Shown: positions 1 through 7,484 of the stretch, piece after piece
How positions within the stretch are numbered: position 1 is the first letter of the stretch
Layout of the letters: every line of letters starts with the position of its first letter
Assembly (NCBI GenBank): GCA_963781305.1
Contig: CAWAFL010000014.1
Span: forward strand, 496,001 to 560,000
From: DASXMT01 sp963781305
GTDB lineage: Bacteria > Actinomycetota > Acidimicrobiia > Acidimicrobiales > RAAP-2
Length of the DNA: 64,000 nucleotides
Direction: 5' to 3'
Translations under genes and position numbers: made by a program
Notes under the pieces: model-generated
Database searches by the model: none
Told to the model about the DNA's origin: nothing
The model's input: the letters and a program-made list of their open reading frames with translations, nothing else

Positions 1-975
1 TTGAGCCAGCGCCATCGCGGTCACCAGCGCCTGGAGCTCCACCAGGAGCGGCCGCGTCCCCTGCATGGCCGGCAGCACGATCCCGCCCGGGACACCGGTC
101 AGCCGATCGCCCAACAGCAACCGGCCCGGATCGTCGACGGGCGACAGCCCCGCATCGCCCATCTCGAACAGCCCGAGCTCCCCGGTGGGCCCGAAACGGT
201 GCTTCACGGCCCTCAGGAGGCGGATGGCGTGGTGACGGTCGCCCTCGAAGCTGAGAACCGTGTCGACCAGGTGTTCCAACGTGCGTGGGCCAGCCAGAGC
301 GCCGTCTTTGGTCACGTGGCCGACCAGCACCGTCGCCACCTGATTGGTCTTGGCCATGCCCACCAGCTGATCAGCGCATTCTCGTACCTGGGTCACACTG
401 CCCGGCACGCCTGACGCACGGCGCTCGCCCGGGACCGCGGGACCCACGGCCACTGACTGGATGGAGTCCACCACCACCAGATCAGGAGCCGTCTCGGCCA
501 CGGCGTGGTGGACGGCCGTCACGTCGGTGCCGGACAGGATGAGAAGGCTGGGCGGTACCGGACCCAGGCGCTCGGCCCGGAGGCGCACCTGGTGGGCCGA
601 CTCCTCGGCCGACACCAAGAGGGCCCGGTGACCGGCTGCGGCTCGGGCCACCAGCACCTGCAAGAGCAGCGTCGACTTCCCGATCCCCGGCTCGCCGCCC
701 AGCAACGTGACCGACCCGGGAACCAGCCCACCGGACAGCACCCGATCGAACTCGTCCACACCGGTGGGCACGGCGGCGGCCTCGGCGACATCGACCGAGG
801 CCAGGGGCACGGGCATCGATCCCAGGTCGAGGTCCCCCACGGCACGCTCGAGCGATCCGAGCCGAGACTCCTCCACCAGGGTGTTCCACTCCCCGCACGA
901 CGGGCACCGGCCCACCCACCGGGCCGAGATGGAGCCGCAGTCGAGACAGCGGTGACGTTTAGCGGTCTTGGCCAT
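1..975 (-). CDS. radA: DNA repair protein RadA/Sms (3' end outside window)
   Basis: RecA-like ATPase that helps process recombination intermediates and drives branch migration. The 325 visible codons contain an N-terminal C4 zinc finger (Cys10, 13, 24, 27), a Walker A GGEPGIGKS at about 93-101, and the RadA-specific motif, read here as KHRFG (His259) where KNRFG is usual. The Lon-protease-like C-terminal domain begins but runs off the left edge. ATG start at 975 is chosen because a TAGCAT -10 box lies 6 nt upstream, predicting a leaderless mRNA. The next gene is divergent. In many actinomycetes disA follows radA; that position is outside this window. Family assignment is firm from the motif order. 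Confidence 0.93.
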   Translation of the reverse strand, partial: MAKTAKRHRCLDCGSISARWVGRCPSCGEWNTLVEESRLGSLERAVGDLDLGSMPVPLASVDVAEAAAVPTGVDEFDRVLSGGLVPGSVTLLGGEPGIGKSTLLLQVLVARAAAGHRALLVSAEESAHQVRLRAERLGPVPPSLLILSGTDVTAVHHAVAETAPDLVVVDSIQSVAVGPAVPGERRASGVPGSVTQVRECADQLVGMAKTNQVATVLVGHVTKDGALAGPRTLEHLVDTVLSFEGDRHHAIRLLRAVKHRFGPTGELGLFEMGDAGLSPVDDPGRLLLGDRLTGVPGGIVLPAMQGTRPLLVELQALVTAMALAQ

Positions 976-981
976 CCCGTG

Positions 982-987
982 ATGCTA
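982..987 (-). promoter_or_regulatory. -10 box of radA, leaderless
   Basis: TAGCAT ends 6 nt before the radA ATG, so transcription should start at or next to the start codon. No convincing -35 hexamer is seen. Confidence 0.5.
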
Positions 988-1062
988 CGGAAGGGATGTG
1001 TCAGAAGCCGCGATGGGCACGGAGCTGGGGACCGGAGCCGACCGCCGGCCGTACCGCACGTC

Positions 1063-1068
1063 TATGGT
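1063..1068 (+). promoter_or_regulatory. -10 box of the NTF2-like gene
   Basis: TATGGT lies 8 nt before GTG 1077 and supports that start over the longer frame from 996. Confidence 0.4.
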
Positions 1069-1076
1069 CTCCATCC

Positions 1077-1457
1077 GTGGACAGGAGCGAGCGAGTTCTG
1101 GTGTTGGAAAGCGCCTACCGGTTGTTCAACGATCGCCGGGTCGATGAGCTGTTGGCCATGATGACCGACGATGTCGAGTGGCCTGACGTGGCCAACGGGA
1201 CCACCTTGCACGACAAGGGTGCGATCCGTCGGTACTGGTCCGACCAGTTCGCCACATCCAACCCCCAGGTGACGCCGACCGGATTCATCGAGACAGGCGA
1301 CGACCTCGTCGCCGTCATCGACCAGCGCATCTTGGATCGTGATGGACTCCCACTCGTTCCACCAGCGGTCGTCTTCCACCGGTACGCGTTCGTCGGCGAT
1401 CTCGTGAGCCGCATGGTCGTCTTCAGCGACCGTGACAGTGCCCTCACCAAGGACTGA
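1077..1457 (+). CDS. NTF2/SnoaL-like fold protein
   Basis: Small 126-residue cone-fold protein of the SnoaL/NTF2-like superfamily, which covers ketosteroid-isomerase-like enzymes and plain ligand-binding proteins. Visible features are the N-terminal helix pattern ESAYRLFNDRRVDELLAMM, the following DDVEWPD segment typical of the pocket mouth, and late strands ending in VVFSDRD. GTG 1077 is preferred because a TATGGT box lies 8 nt upstream; the frame is also open from ATG 996. It stands alone, divergent from radA and convergent with the VOC gene, so context gives no substrate. Fold call is good; enzymatic role unknown. Confidence 0.7.
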   Translation: MDRSERVLVLESAYRLFNDRRVDELLAMMTDDVEWPDVANGTTLHDKGAIRRYWSDQFATSNPQVTPTGFIETGDDLVAVIDQRILDRDGLPLVPPAVVFHRYAFVGDLVSRMVVFSDRDSALTKD

Positions 1458-1480
1458 CAGGGCGGCCGGATGCCCTCCGG

Positions 1481-1852
1481 CTACTGGCGGACAGGCACCT
1501 GCTGCACCGACCAGCCGTTCCCGTCAGGGTCGCTGAAGTAGACGAACGAGCCCCACGGGAACTCCTGGACGTCGCTCACCTCCACACCGCGCTCGATCAG
1601 CTCTGCTCGAGCCGCCTCGATGTCGGTGACTACCAGCTGCAAGCCTTTGAGCGAGCCTGGCTCGGTATCGACGACTCCCCGCCCAATGGCAATCGAGCAG
1701 CCCGATCCCGGTGGCGTCAGCTGGACGAACCGGATCTCGTCGCTCACGGTGAAGTCGTGATCTGCGTTGAAGCCGACCTGGTCGGCATAGAAAGCCTTTG
1801 CGCGATCCACGTCCGAAACGGGGACTGCGACCAATTCGAGTTTCCACTCCAC
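1481..1852 (-). CDS. VOC (glyoxalase/bleomycin-resistance fold) protein
   Basis: A 123-residue vicinal-oxygen-chelate protein with two beta-alpha-beta-beta-beta modules. It opens with the typical KLELVAVPVSDVDRAKAFY segment and closes with FSDPDGNGW, where the final Glu metal ligand of glyoxalases would be expected just after; the C-terminus reads VQQVPVRQ without that Glu, so metal chemistry is doubtful. GTG 1852 is chosen because the family begins right there; a longer frame to 1921 adds low-quality sequence. A perfect 10-bp inverted repeat lies 68 bp upstream and could control it. Members range from dioxygenases to antibiotic-binding proteins; substrate unknown. Confidence 0.8.
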   Translation of the reverse strand: MEWKLELVAVPVSDVDRAKAFYADQVGFNADHDFTVSDEIRFVQLTPPGSGCSIAIGRGVVDTEPGSLKGLQLVVTDIEAARAELIERGVEVSDVQEFPWGSFVYFSDPDGNGWSVQQVPVRQ

Positions 1853-1920
1853 GTTGCGCTCATTTCTCTCGGCACACCTCACGTGGGGCCAGCGCCTCCA
1901 CCAGGACATCATGACGCTCA

Positions 1921-1945
1921 AAAGTGGTCAACAACTGACCACTTT
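1921..1945. promoter_or_regulatory. perfect 10-bp inverted repeat, candidate operator
   Basis: AAAGTGGTCA, spacer ACAAC, TGACCACTTT. It is AT-richer than its surroundings and sits upstream of the VOC gene. No T-run follows on either side beyond the arm, so an operator fits better than a terminator. Confidence 0.45.
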
Positions 1946-2071
1946 GGGATGGTTTCGGCCGGTAGCCATCATGGGACCGAGGCGGATAGCCGGTTCCATG
2001 ATGACAGCGCGCCCTGGGCCGAGGGACGAGGAGGGCGTCCCCGAGAGCGTGCGCCAAAGGCCGGCGCGTGT

Positions 2072-3106
2072 CTAGGGCGTCGCGATGAGGGATACCCGCC
2101 ACGGACCGATTGCGTCGGGGGCACTGGTGACAGCCAGGCTGTAGAGGGCGTGGACCCGGACCGAGGTGAACCCAGCATCGGCAACCATTTGCACCAACGT
2201 CTCCAGCCCGGGCAGCCAGTAGGTAACCCGATCCCAGCTGCCGAGATAACGCATGCCGCCCGGGGGCATTGCCGCTTCGATGGTGTCAGCGATCAGCGCC
2301 TGCCCTCCGGTCACGGCGTGGATACGCCGGAGAGCGTCGAGGGGCCGTTCGAGGTGCAACAGCACGTCGGCCACATGGACCTGGTCGAATTTGCCCAGCT
2401 CGGCATCGTCCAACTCGTAGATGCTCTGCTCCCAACGCTGGACCGAGGACCCGAGAGCCTCATGAGCAAGAGCGAACCCCGCACCGGTCGGCCTGTCGAC
2501 CCCGGCGGCGATGAACGCGGCGCGCACCGATGGCGGAAAGTCGTGATCCACCAATCGGGCGACGTCGACAGCGGTCACGTCCGCGCCTCGACGCTCCATC
2601 TCGAACGCCCAGAAGCCGTCGGCGGTGGCGATGTCGATGGCCCGCTTTCCGGCCAGTGTCTCAGGGAGCCCATAGTGGGGGACCAGCGGGCGGTGGTCGT
2701 AGGAGCCCGGCGTAACCACACCATGAGGCAGCTCGATCGTGTGGTACCAACTCAGCTCGGCCACCTGGCAGCTCAGATCGGCGCCAAGCCCTGAGGTGGG
2801 ACCGCCCGGTTGGCGCCGCTCGCCGATGAAGCTGGCAATGTTCTGAACCGCCTTCGCCGGATCCTGGTACTCGGGCACCACCACCGGTGGATCGAGCACC
2901 ACCGTCAGCGCCCCAGGGCCCCGTGCCGGGAGGTCAGGGTAGGGACTCGCCGGCTCCGCCGGCTGGTTCGGCGCCACGGCCATGCGAGCTTGCTCAGCCT
3001 CATGGGCGGCGCGCTTGTCGCACCACGCCTTCACATGAGGATAGGCAAACGCTGCTGTTCGTCGCCGAAAACTCGTAGCCAAGCCAAGGCTGCCAGTCCC
3101 GTTCAT
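2072..3106 (-). CDS. class I SAM-dependent methyltransferase, DUF1698/CmoB-like
   Basis: A 344-residue protein. The first 120 residues are poorly conserved. Then WYHTIELPHGVVTPG, typical of the DUF1698 group that includes tRNA-wobble-uridine modifying CmoB and related small-molecule methyltransferases, precedes a Rossmann SAM site (AIDIATADGFWAFEMERRGA, then VTAVDV). The later VHVADVLLHLERPLDALRRI fits motif IV and the following helix. ATG 3106 is supported by TATGGT 6 nt upstream. The N-terminal segment resembles a short glutathione-transferase-like helix, but I would not assign it. Flanking genes give no pathway, so the substrate (tRNA or metabolite) is open. Confidence 0.72.
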   Translation of the reverse strand: MNGTGSLGLATSFRRRTAAFAYPHVKAWCDKRAAHEAEQARMAVAPNQPAEPASPYPDLPARGPGALTVVLDPPVVVPEYQDPAKAVQNIASFIGERRQPGGPTSGLGADLSCQVAELSWYHTIELPHGVVTPGSYDHRPLVPHYGLPETLAGKRAIDIATADGFWAFEMERRGADVTAVDVARLVDHDFPPSVRAAFIAAGVDRPTGAGFALAHEALGSSVQRWEQSIYELDDAELGKFDQVHVADVLLHLERPLDALRRIHAVTGGQALIADTIEAAMPPGGMRYLGSWDRVTYWLPGLETLVQMVADAGFTSVRVHALYSLAVTSAPDAIGPWRVSLIATP

Positions 3107-3112
3107 CGGGCA

Positions 3113-3118
3113 ACCATA
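3113..3118 (-). promoter_or_regulatory. -10 box of the methyltransferase gene
   Basis: TATGGT, 6 nt before the ATG at 3106; predicts a leaderless transcript. Confidence 0.45.
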
Positions 3119-3179
3119 TCCTGGCGGATCGGTGACGCTGTGGGCGACCGAAGGCGGGGAACGTTCTGCCCCAGCACGA

Positions 3180-3213
3180 CGATGGGCGCCCTGAACAGGC
3201 GCCCATCGTTTTT
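3180..3213 (+). terminator. strong hairpin with T-run on the + strand
   Basis: An 11-bp stem (CGATGGGCGCC / GGCGCCCATCG, loop CTGAACA) followed by TTTTT on the + strand. Neighbouring genes are both on the - strand. For the leftward clpC transcript the same hairpin has its A-tract before, not a U-tract after, the stem. It may still end clpC transcription as a U-less hairpin, or mark an unseen rightward transcript. Confidence 0.6.
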
Positions 3214-3260
3214 ATTCAGTTGTGATTGCTGCCACTGCCGGCAGGCAGAGCCGCCGAGAT

Positions 3261-5816
3261 TCAGTCGGCGTCGGCGCCGGCGCCGGCCAGCTCGACCGGT
3301 GGGGGCTCCAGGCCCTCGACGGCCTTGAAAGTCAGACGCTGGTCACCGATGGCCACGGGGCGCTCGCCCTTGGATTCGGCATCAGCTTGTCCCTCTGCCG
3401 TCACCGTCTCCACGTCCACGATGATCGTTTCCCCGACCCGGAACTCCTTCCACAGGATTCGCTCCGACAGAGGGTCCTCGATCATCTGCTGGATAGCCCG
3501 GCGTAGCGGTCGGGCACCGAGTTGCGGGTCGTAACCCCTCTCGGCCAGCAGCAACTTGGCCGGCGGCGTCAGCACCAGCGAGAGCCCCTGGAGCTCGAGC
3601 TGGGTCGAGACCCGCTGGATCATGAAGTCGACGATCTCGACGACCTCTTCCTTGGACAGCTCGTGGAAGACGATGACCTCGTCGATACGGTTGAGGAACT
3701 CCGGCCGGAAGTGCGCCTTCAGCGCCTCATTGACCTTGCCCTTCATCCGCTCGTAGGTGACCGCCTCTGACGTCTTGGCGAAGCCCACCGAGGACTTGCG
3801 AAGGTCCGCGGTCCCCAGGTTGGAGGTCATGATGAGCACGGTGTTCTTGAAGTCCACCGATCGCCCCTGGGCGTCGGTCAACCGTCCGTCCTCCAGGATC
3901 TGGAGCAGGGCGTTGAACACGTCGGGGTGGGCCTTTTCGACCTCGTCGAACAGCACCACCGAGAACGGCTTGCGCCGAACGGCCTCGGTGAGCTGGCCGC
4001 CCTCTTCGTAGCCGACATACCCGGGAGGGGAGCCGACCAGACGGCTGACGGTGTGCTTCTCCATGTACTCGGACATGTCGAGCTGGATCAGCGCCGATTC
4101 GTCGTCGAAGAGGAACTCGGCCAGCGTCTTGGCCAGCTCGGTCTTCCCGACACCGGTCGGTCCCAGGAAGATGAACGACCCGCTGGGCCGCTTGGGGTCC
4201 TTGAGGCCGGCACGGGTACGGCGGATCGATCGGGCCAGCGCAGCGATGGCCGGCTCCTGGCCCACCACCCGCTTGTGCAGCTCGTCTTCCATCCGCAACA
4301 GCTTGGAGGTCTCCTCCTCGGTGAGGCGGTAGACGGGGATGCCCGTCCAGTTGGCCAGTACCTCGGCGATGACTTCCTCGTCGACGATGTCGAACAGGTC
4401 GACGCCATCGGACCGCCACTCGGCTTCCATGGCCTCCTTGGCGTCCAGGCGCTCCTTCTCCTGCTCGGCCAGTTTCTTGGCCTGGTCGAACGCCTGCTTC
4501 TCGATGGCCGCTTCCTTGTCCGCACGTAGCCGGGTGATCTCCTCTTCCAACTTCTTGTAGGAGGGCGGCGTAGTCATACGACGGATCCGCAGGCGGCTCC
4601 CGGCCTCGTCGATGAGGTCGATGGCCTTGTCAGGCAGGTACCGATCGGCCAGATAGCGGTCGGCCAGGTTGGCCGCGGCCACGAGAGCCTGATCGGTGAT
4701 GGTCACCGCGTGGTGGGACTCGTACCGGTCGCGCAGGCCCTTCAGGATCTCGATGGTGAGAGCCACGTTGGGCTGCTCCACCTTGATGGGCTGGAAACGC
4801 CGCTCCAAGGCCGCGTCCTTCTCCAGGTGCTTGCGGTATTCGTCGAGCGTGGTGGCCCCGATGGTCTGCAGCTCGCCTCGGGCCAGCATGGGCTTGAGGA
4901 TCGAGGCGGCGTCGATGGCCCCCTCTGCTGCTCCGGCGCCCACCAACGTGTGCAGCTCGTCGATGAACAGGATGATGTCGCCCCGTGTCCGGATCTCCTT
5001 CAGCACCTTCTTCAGGCGCTCCTCGAAATCGCCCCGGTACCGGCTCCCGGCCACCAGCGCGCCGAGGTCGAGCGTGTACAGCTGCTTGTTGGTCAGGGTC
5101 TCGGGGACGTCGTTGGCCACGATCCTCGAGGCCAGTCCTTCCACGATCGCCGTCTTCCCGACCCCGGGCTCGCCGATGAGGACAGGATTGTTCTTGGTCC
5201 GGCGGGACAGGACCTGCATGACCCGCTCGATCTCTTTCTCGCGGCCTATGACCGGGTCCAACTTGTGGTCACGGGCCAGTGCGGTCAGGTTGCGACCGAA
5301 CTGATCGAGCACCGGAGAGCCGGTGGGGGCGTCCGAGGACTGGGACCCCGGGGGCCCTGCACCCACTGACTCCTTGCCCTGGTAGCCCGACAGGAGCTGA
5401 ATGACCTGCTGGCGAACGCGGGGGAGATCGGCGCCGAGGCTCTGCAACACCTGTGCAGCCACACCTTCGCCCTCGCGGACCAGACCGAGCAGCATGTGCT
5501 CGGTCCCGATGTAGCTGTGGCCCAGCTGCAACGCCTCGCGCAGGGACAGCTCGAGCACCTTCTTGGCTCGTGGCGTGAACGGGGGGGACCCCGTCGGAGC
5601 CGTGCCGGCCAGCCCAATGGTCTCTTCGACCTTCTCCCGGACGGCCTCCAATGAGACCCCGAGCGACTCGAGCGCTTTGGCCGCGACACCCTCACCCTCG
5701 TGGATCAGGCCCAGGAGAATGTGTTCCGTACCAATAAAGCTGTGGTTCAGCAGGCGCGCTTCCTCTTGTGCAAGCACAAGCACCCGACGTGCCCGGTCTG
5801 TGAATCGTTCGAACAC
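3261..5816 (-). CDS. clpC: ClpC, AAA+ unfoldase of the Clp protease
   Basis: ATP-driven unfoldase that feeds substrates to ClpP. Full length at 851 residues. Two Clp-N repeats (about 1-70 and 80-145, each with the IGTEHxLLGL core), AAA1 with Walker A GEPGVGKT (215-222), a coiled M-domain (about 400-480, UVR-like DQAKKLAEQEKERLDAKE), AAA2 with Walker A GPTGVGKT (552-559), and the C-terminal D2-small domain. GTG 5816 has a GGAGG 7-9 nt upstream. It is divergent from the polyprenyl synthase gene with a palindrome between them. In mycobacteria lsr2 lies between lysS and clpC; here it is absent from that position. Confidence 0.97.
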   Translation of the reverse strand: MFERFTDRARRVLVLAQEEARLLNHSFIGTEHILLGLIHEGEGVAAKALESLGVSLEAVREKVEETIGLAGTAPTGSPPFTPRAKKVLELSLREALQLGHSYIGTEHMLLGLVREGEGVAAQVLQSLGADLPRVRQQVIQLLSGYQGKESVGAGPPGSQSSDAPTGSPVLDQFGRNLTALARDHKLDPVIGREKEIERVMQVLSRRTKNNPVLIGEPGVGKTAIVEGLASRIVANDVPETLTNKQLYTLDLGALVAGSRYRGDFEERLKKVLKEIRTRGDIILFIDELHTLVGAGAAEGAIDAASILKPMLARGELQTIGATTLDEYRKHLEKDAALERRFQPIKVEQPNVALTIEILKGLRDRYESHHAVTITDQALVAAANLADRYLADRYLPDKAIDLIDEAGSRLRIRRMTTPPSYKKLEEEITRLRADKEAAIEKQAFDQAKKLAEQEKERLDAKEAMEAEWRSDGVDLFDIVDEEVIAEVLANWTGIPVYRLTEEETSKLLRMEDELHKRVVGQEPAIAALARSIRRTRAGLKDPKRPSGSFIFLGPTGVGKTELAKTLAEFLFDDESALIQLDMSEYMEKHTVSRLVGSPPGYVGYEEGGQLTEAVRRKPFSVVLFDEVEKAHPDVFNALLQILEDGRLTDAQGRSVDFKNTVLIMTSNLGTADLRKSSVGFAKTSEAVTYERMKGKVNEALKAHFRPEFLNRIDEVIVFHELSKEEVVEIVDFMIQRVSTQLELQGLSLVLTPPAKLLLAERGYDPQLGARPLRRAIQQMIEDPLSERILWKEFRVGETIIVDVETVTAEGQADAESKGERPVAIGDQRLTFKAVEGLEPPPVELAGAGADAD

Positions 5817-5883
5817 ACCGCCTCCATCCGCGGTTGAAATCTTGATTTGAAGTCTACAGGCGCTTCTGCGAGACGCACCCGCA

Positions 5884-5905
5884 CCCCTCGTTTATCAACG
5901 AAGGG
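5884..5905. promoter_or_regulatory. imperfect palindrome in the clpC / polyprenyl synthase divergent region
   Basis: CCCCTCGTT, TATC, AACGAAGGG: 9-bp arms with one mismatch. It lies 68 bp upstream of clpC and 22 bp upstream of the opposite gene, a good place for a shared repressor. It does not obviously match a CtsR direct repeat. Confidence 0.4.
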
Positions 5906-5915
5906 CGTCCTCGCC

Positions 5916-5921
5916 TATCGT
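5916..5921 (+). promoter_or_regulatory. -10 box of the polyprenyl synthase gene
   Basis: TATCGT, 5 nt before ATG 5927; leaderless layout. Confidence 0.45.
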
Positions 5922-5926
5922 CTTCC

Positions 5927-6907
5927 ATGGTGAACGTCGTCGAGCTCCTGGGTCTTCCCACAATCGAAGAAGAATTGTTCCGGCTCGAGCCCCTGCTCAC
6001 GGAGTGTGTAGTCACCGGGGACGGGTTCCTCGACGAGGTGACCACCCACCTCATCGCCGCCGGTGGGAAGCGGATCCGGCCTGCCCTGGCCCTGGCCTCG
6101 GCCACGGCCGGCACTTCGGCTGCGTCACGAGAAGCCCTGTTGGGGGGCGTGGCCGTGGAATTGGTCCATCTGGCCTCCCTCTACCACGACGACGTGATGG
6201 ACGAGGCGACCATCCGCCGCAACGTGGAGAGCGTGAACTCACGGTTCGGCAACCTGGTGGCCATCGTGGCCGGCGACTTCCTGCTGGCCCGGTCGGCCGA
6301 GATCGCCGCCGGTCTGGGCACCGAGATCGCCCAGCTCCTGGCGGCCACTCTGGGTGAGCTCTGCCGGGGCCAGGTGGCCGAGGTCCGGGCCGCATTCCAG
6401 GTTGCCAGGACCGACGAGGACTACACCACCGCCATCTCGGGGAAGACGGCCTCGCTCATGGCCACCTCCTGTCGGATCGGCGCCCTGACCGGCGAGCGAC
6501 CCCGTGCCGAGGTGGACGCACTCACGGACTTCGGAAGGTACTTCGGGATGATCTTCCAGATTCGGGACGACATCCTCGACATCACCGGCTCCGAGGACGA
6601 GTTGGGGAAGCCTCCGGGCCAGGACCTGGCCGAGGGGATCTACACGCTGCCGGTGCTGTTCGCCCTGGCCGACGAGGACATGGGGCCCGAGTTGCGCCCC
6701 CTGCTGGGCCAGCCCCTCGGCCAACCCGAACGGGACAAGGCTCGATCCATCGTGGCTGCCTCCTCGGGCATCGCCTCATCGGTGGCAGTGGGATCGCGCT
6801 ATGCCGACCAGGCTGCGGCCGCCGCCTCCCGGTGCCCGTCCTCCGGGTTGGCGGACGGGCTCGAGCGGCTGGCCTACTCCTTCCTCGACGGCCTGCCCAC
6901 CCCCTGA
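5927..6907 (+). CDS. polyprenyl diphosphate synthase
   Basis: Trans-isoprenyl diphosphate synthase of 326 residues that condenses IPP onto an allylic diphosphate, most likely for the menaquinone side chain or related lipids. The first Asp-rich motif is DDVMD (Asp88, 89, 92), the second DDILD (Asp214, 215, 218); GGKRIRPAL near residue 47 binds IPP, and GKTASL precedes the second motif. The residues before the first motif (LASLYHD) are partly bulky, but chain length cannot be safely read from this. Start ATG 5927 is set by a -10 box 5 nt upstream. It is a single gene divergent from clpC; no menaquinone genes are adjacent. Confidence 0.9.
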   Translation: MVNVVELLGLPTIEEELFRLEPLLTECVVTGDGFLDEVTTHLIAAGGKRIRPALALASATAGTSAASREALLGGVAVELVHLASLYHDDVMDEATIRRNVESVNSRFGNLVAIVAGDFLLARSAEIAAGLGTEIAQLLAATLGELCRGQVAEVRAAFQVARTDEDYTTAISGKTASLMATSCRIGALTGERPRAEVDALTDFGRYFGMIFQIRDDILDITGSEDELGKPPGQDLAEGIYTLPVLFALADEDMGPELRPLLGQPLGQPERDKARSIVAASSGIASSVAVGSRYADQAAAAASRCPSSGLADGLERLAYSFLDGLPTP

Positions 6908-6932
6908 CCGATCCGCTTCAGTCCGGGTTCCG

Positions 6933-6991
6933 GCTGAGTACTTCACGCTGAGTGACTCCGGCTGAGCGCTCGGGCTGAACGATCCAGCTGA
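6933..6991 (+). repeat. five GCTGA boxes at 13-14 bp spacing
   Basis: GCTGA occurs at 6933, 6947, 6961, 6974 and 6987, each followed by similar but drifting spacer sequence. It fills the gap between two convergent genes. Confidence 0.4.
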
Positions 6992-7005
6992 ATCGGCGTC
7001 GGGGC

Positions 7006-7371
7006 TCAGCTCCCCGACGGGGCGCTCACGTTGCAGGTCGCCTCGATCTTCTGGCTCCTGGTCTGGAGACGCTGCTTGAAGGCAGCGCTCTCGAGCCGGG
7101 TGATCCGCTTCTGCAACCGATCGGCCCTCATGGTGTGCCCCGCGCCGGAGGCCTTCTGCTGGGCCGCGGTCAGCTTGGGCAGGCCGGCGTCGATCCGGCC
7201 TTCGATCTTCTGGATCCGGGCCAGGGCCTTGGTGGCGTTGGCGCAGTTGAACTGGGATGCGGGCGTGGAGGCCGACGGCGAGCTGGTCGGGGTGGACGCG
7301 AACGCCGTGCCGGCCATGCCGAGGGTGAGTGATCCGGCGACCAGTGCACCAACGGCGAGCTTCTTCAACAT
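7006..7371 (-). CDS. small secreted helical protein
   Basis: A 121-residue protein of unknown function. A Sec signal peptide is clear: KK, hydrophobic core VGALVAGSLTLGMAGTA, then an AFA-S cleavage site near residue 25. A Ser/Thr/Pro-rich linker follows, then a charged helical region (about 45-105) with heptad-like spacing and one Cys at each end (in NCANATK and ATCNVS), which may form a disulfide closing a helical hairpin. ATG 7371 has GAGGAGG 9 nt upstream. It lies upstream of, but in the same direction as, nothing else in its immediate unit. Family not recognised. Confidence 0.7.
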   Translation of the reverse strand: MLKKLAVGALVAGSLTLGMAGTAFASTPTSSPSASTPASQFNCANATKALARIQKIEGRIDAGLPKLTAAQQKASGAGHTMRADRLQKRITRLESAAFKQRLQTRSQKIEATCNVSAPSGS

Positions 7372-7484
7372 GTAGGTGAGACCTCCTCTGAGCGACCGGA
7401 TTGTCCGGCCCGCCTCAGTTATCCCTCGCCGTCATGAGCGGACGGTGAACCAGATGTTAGGAGTCGATGAGGGATCGGCCACCC

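Noticed and set aside
3100..3180. tRNA or small RNA upstream of the + strand terminator
   Set aside because: No acceptor/T-loop pairing could be formed, and no promoter seen.
3000..3206. Separate 68-codon gene on the - strand before the methyltransferase
   Set aside because: It has a tidy stretch (WLPDERDWQPWLGYEF) but overlaps the methyltransferase start in another frame and lacks a start signal; could at most be a remnant.
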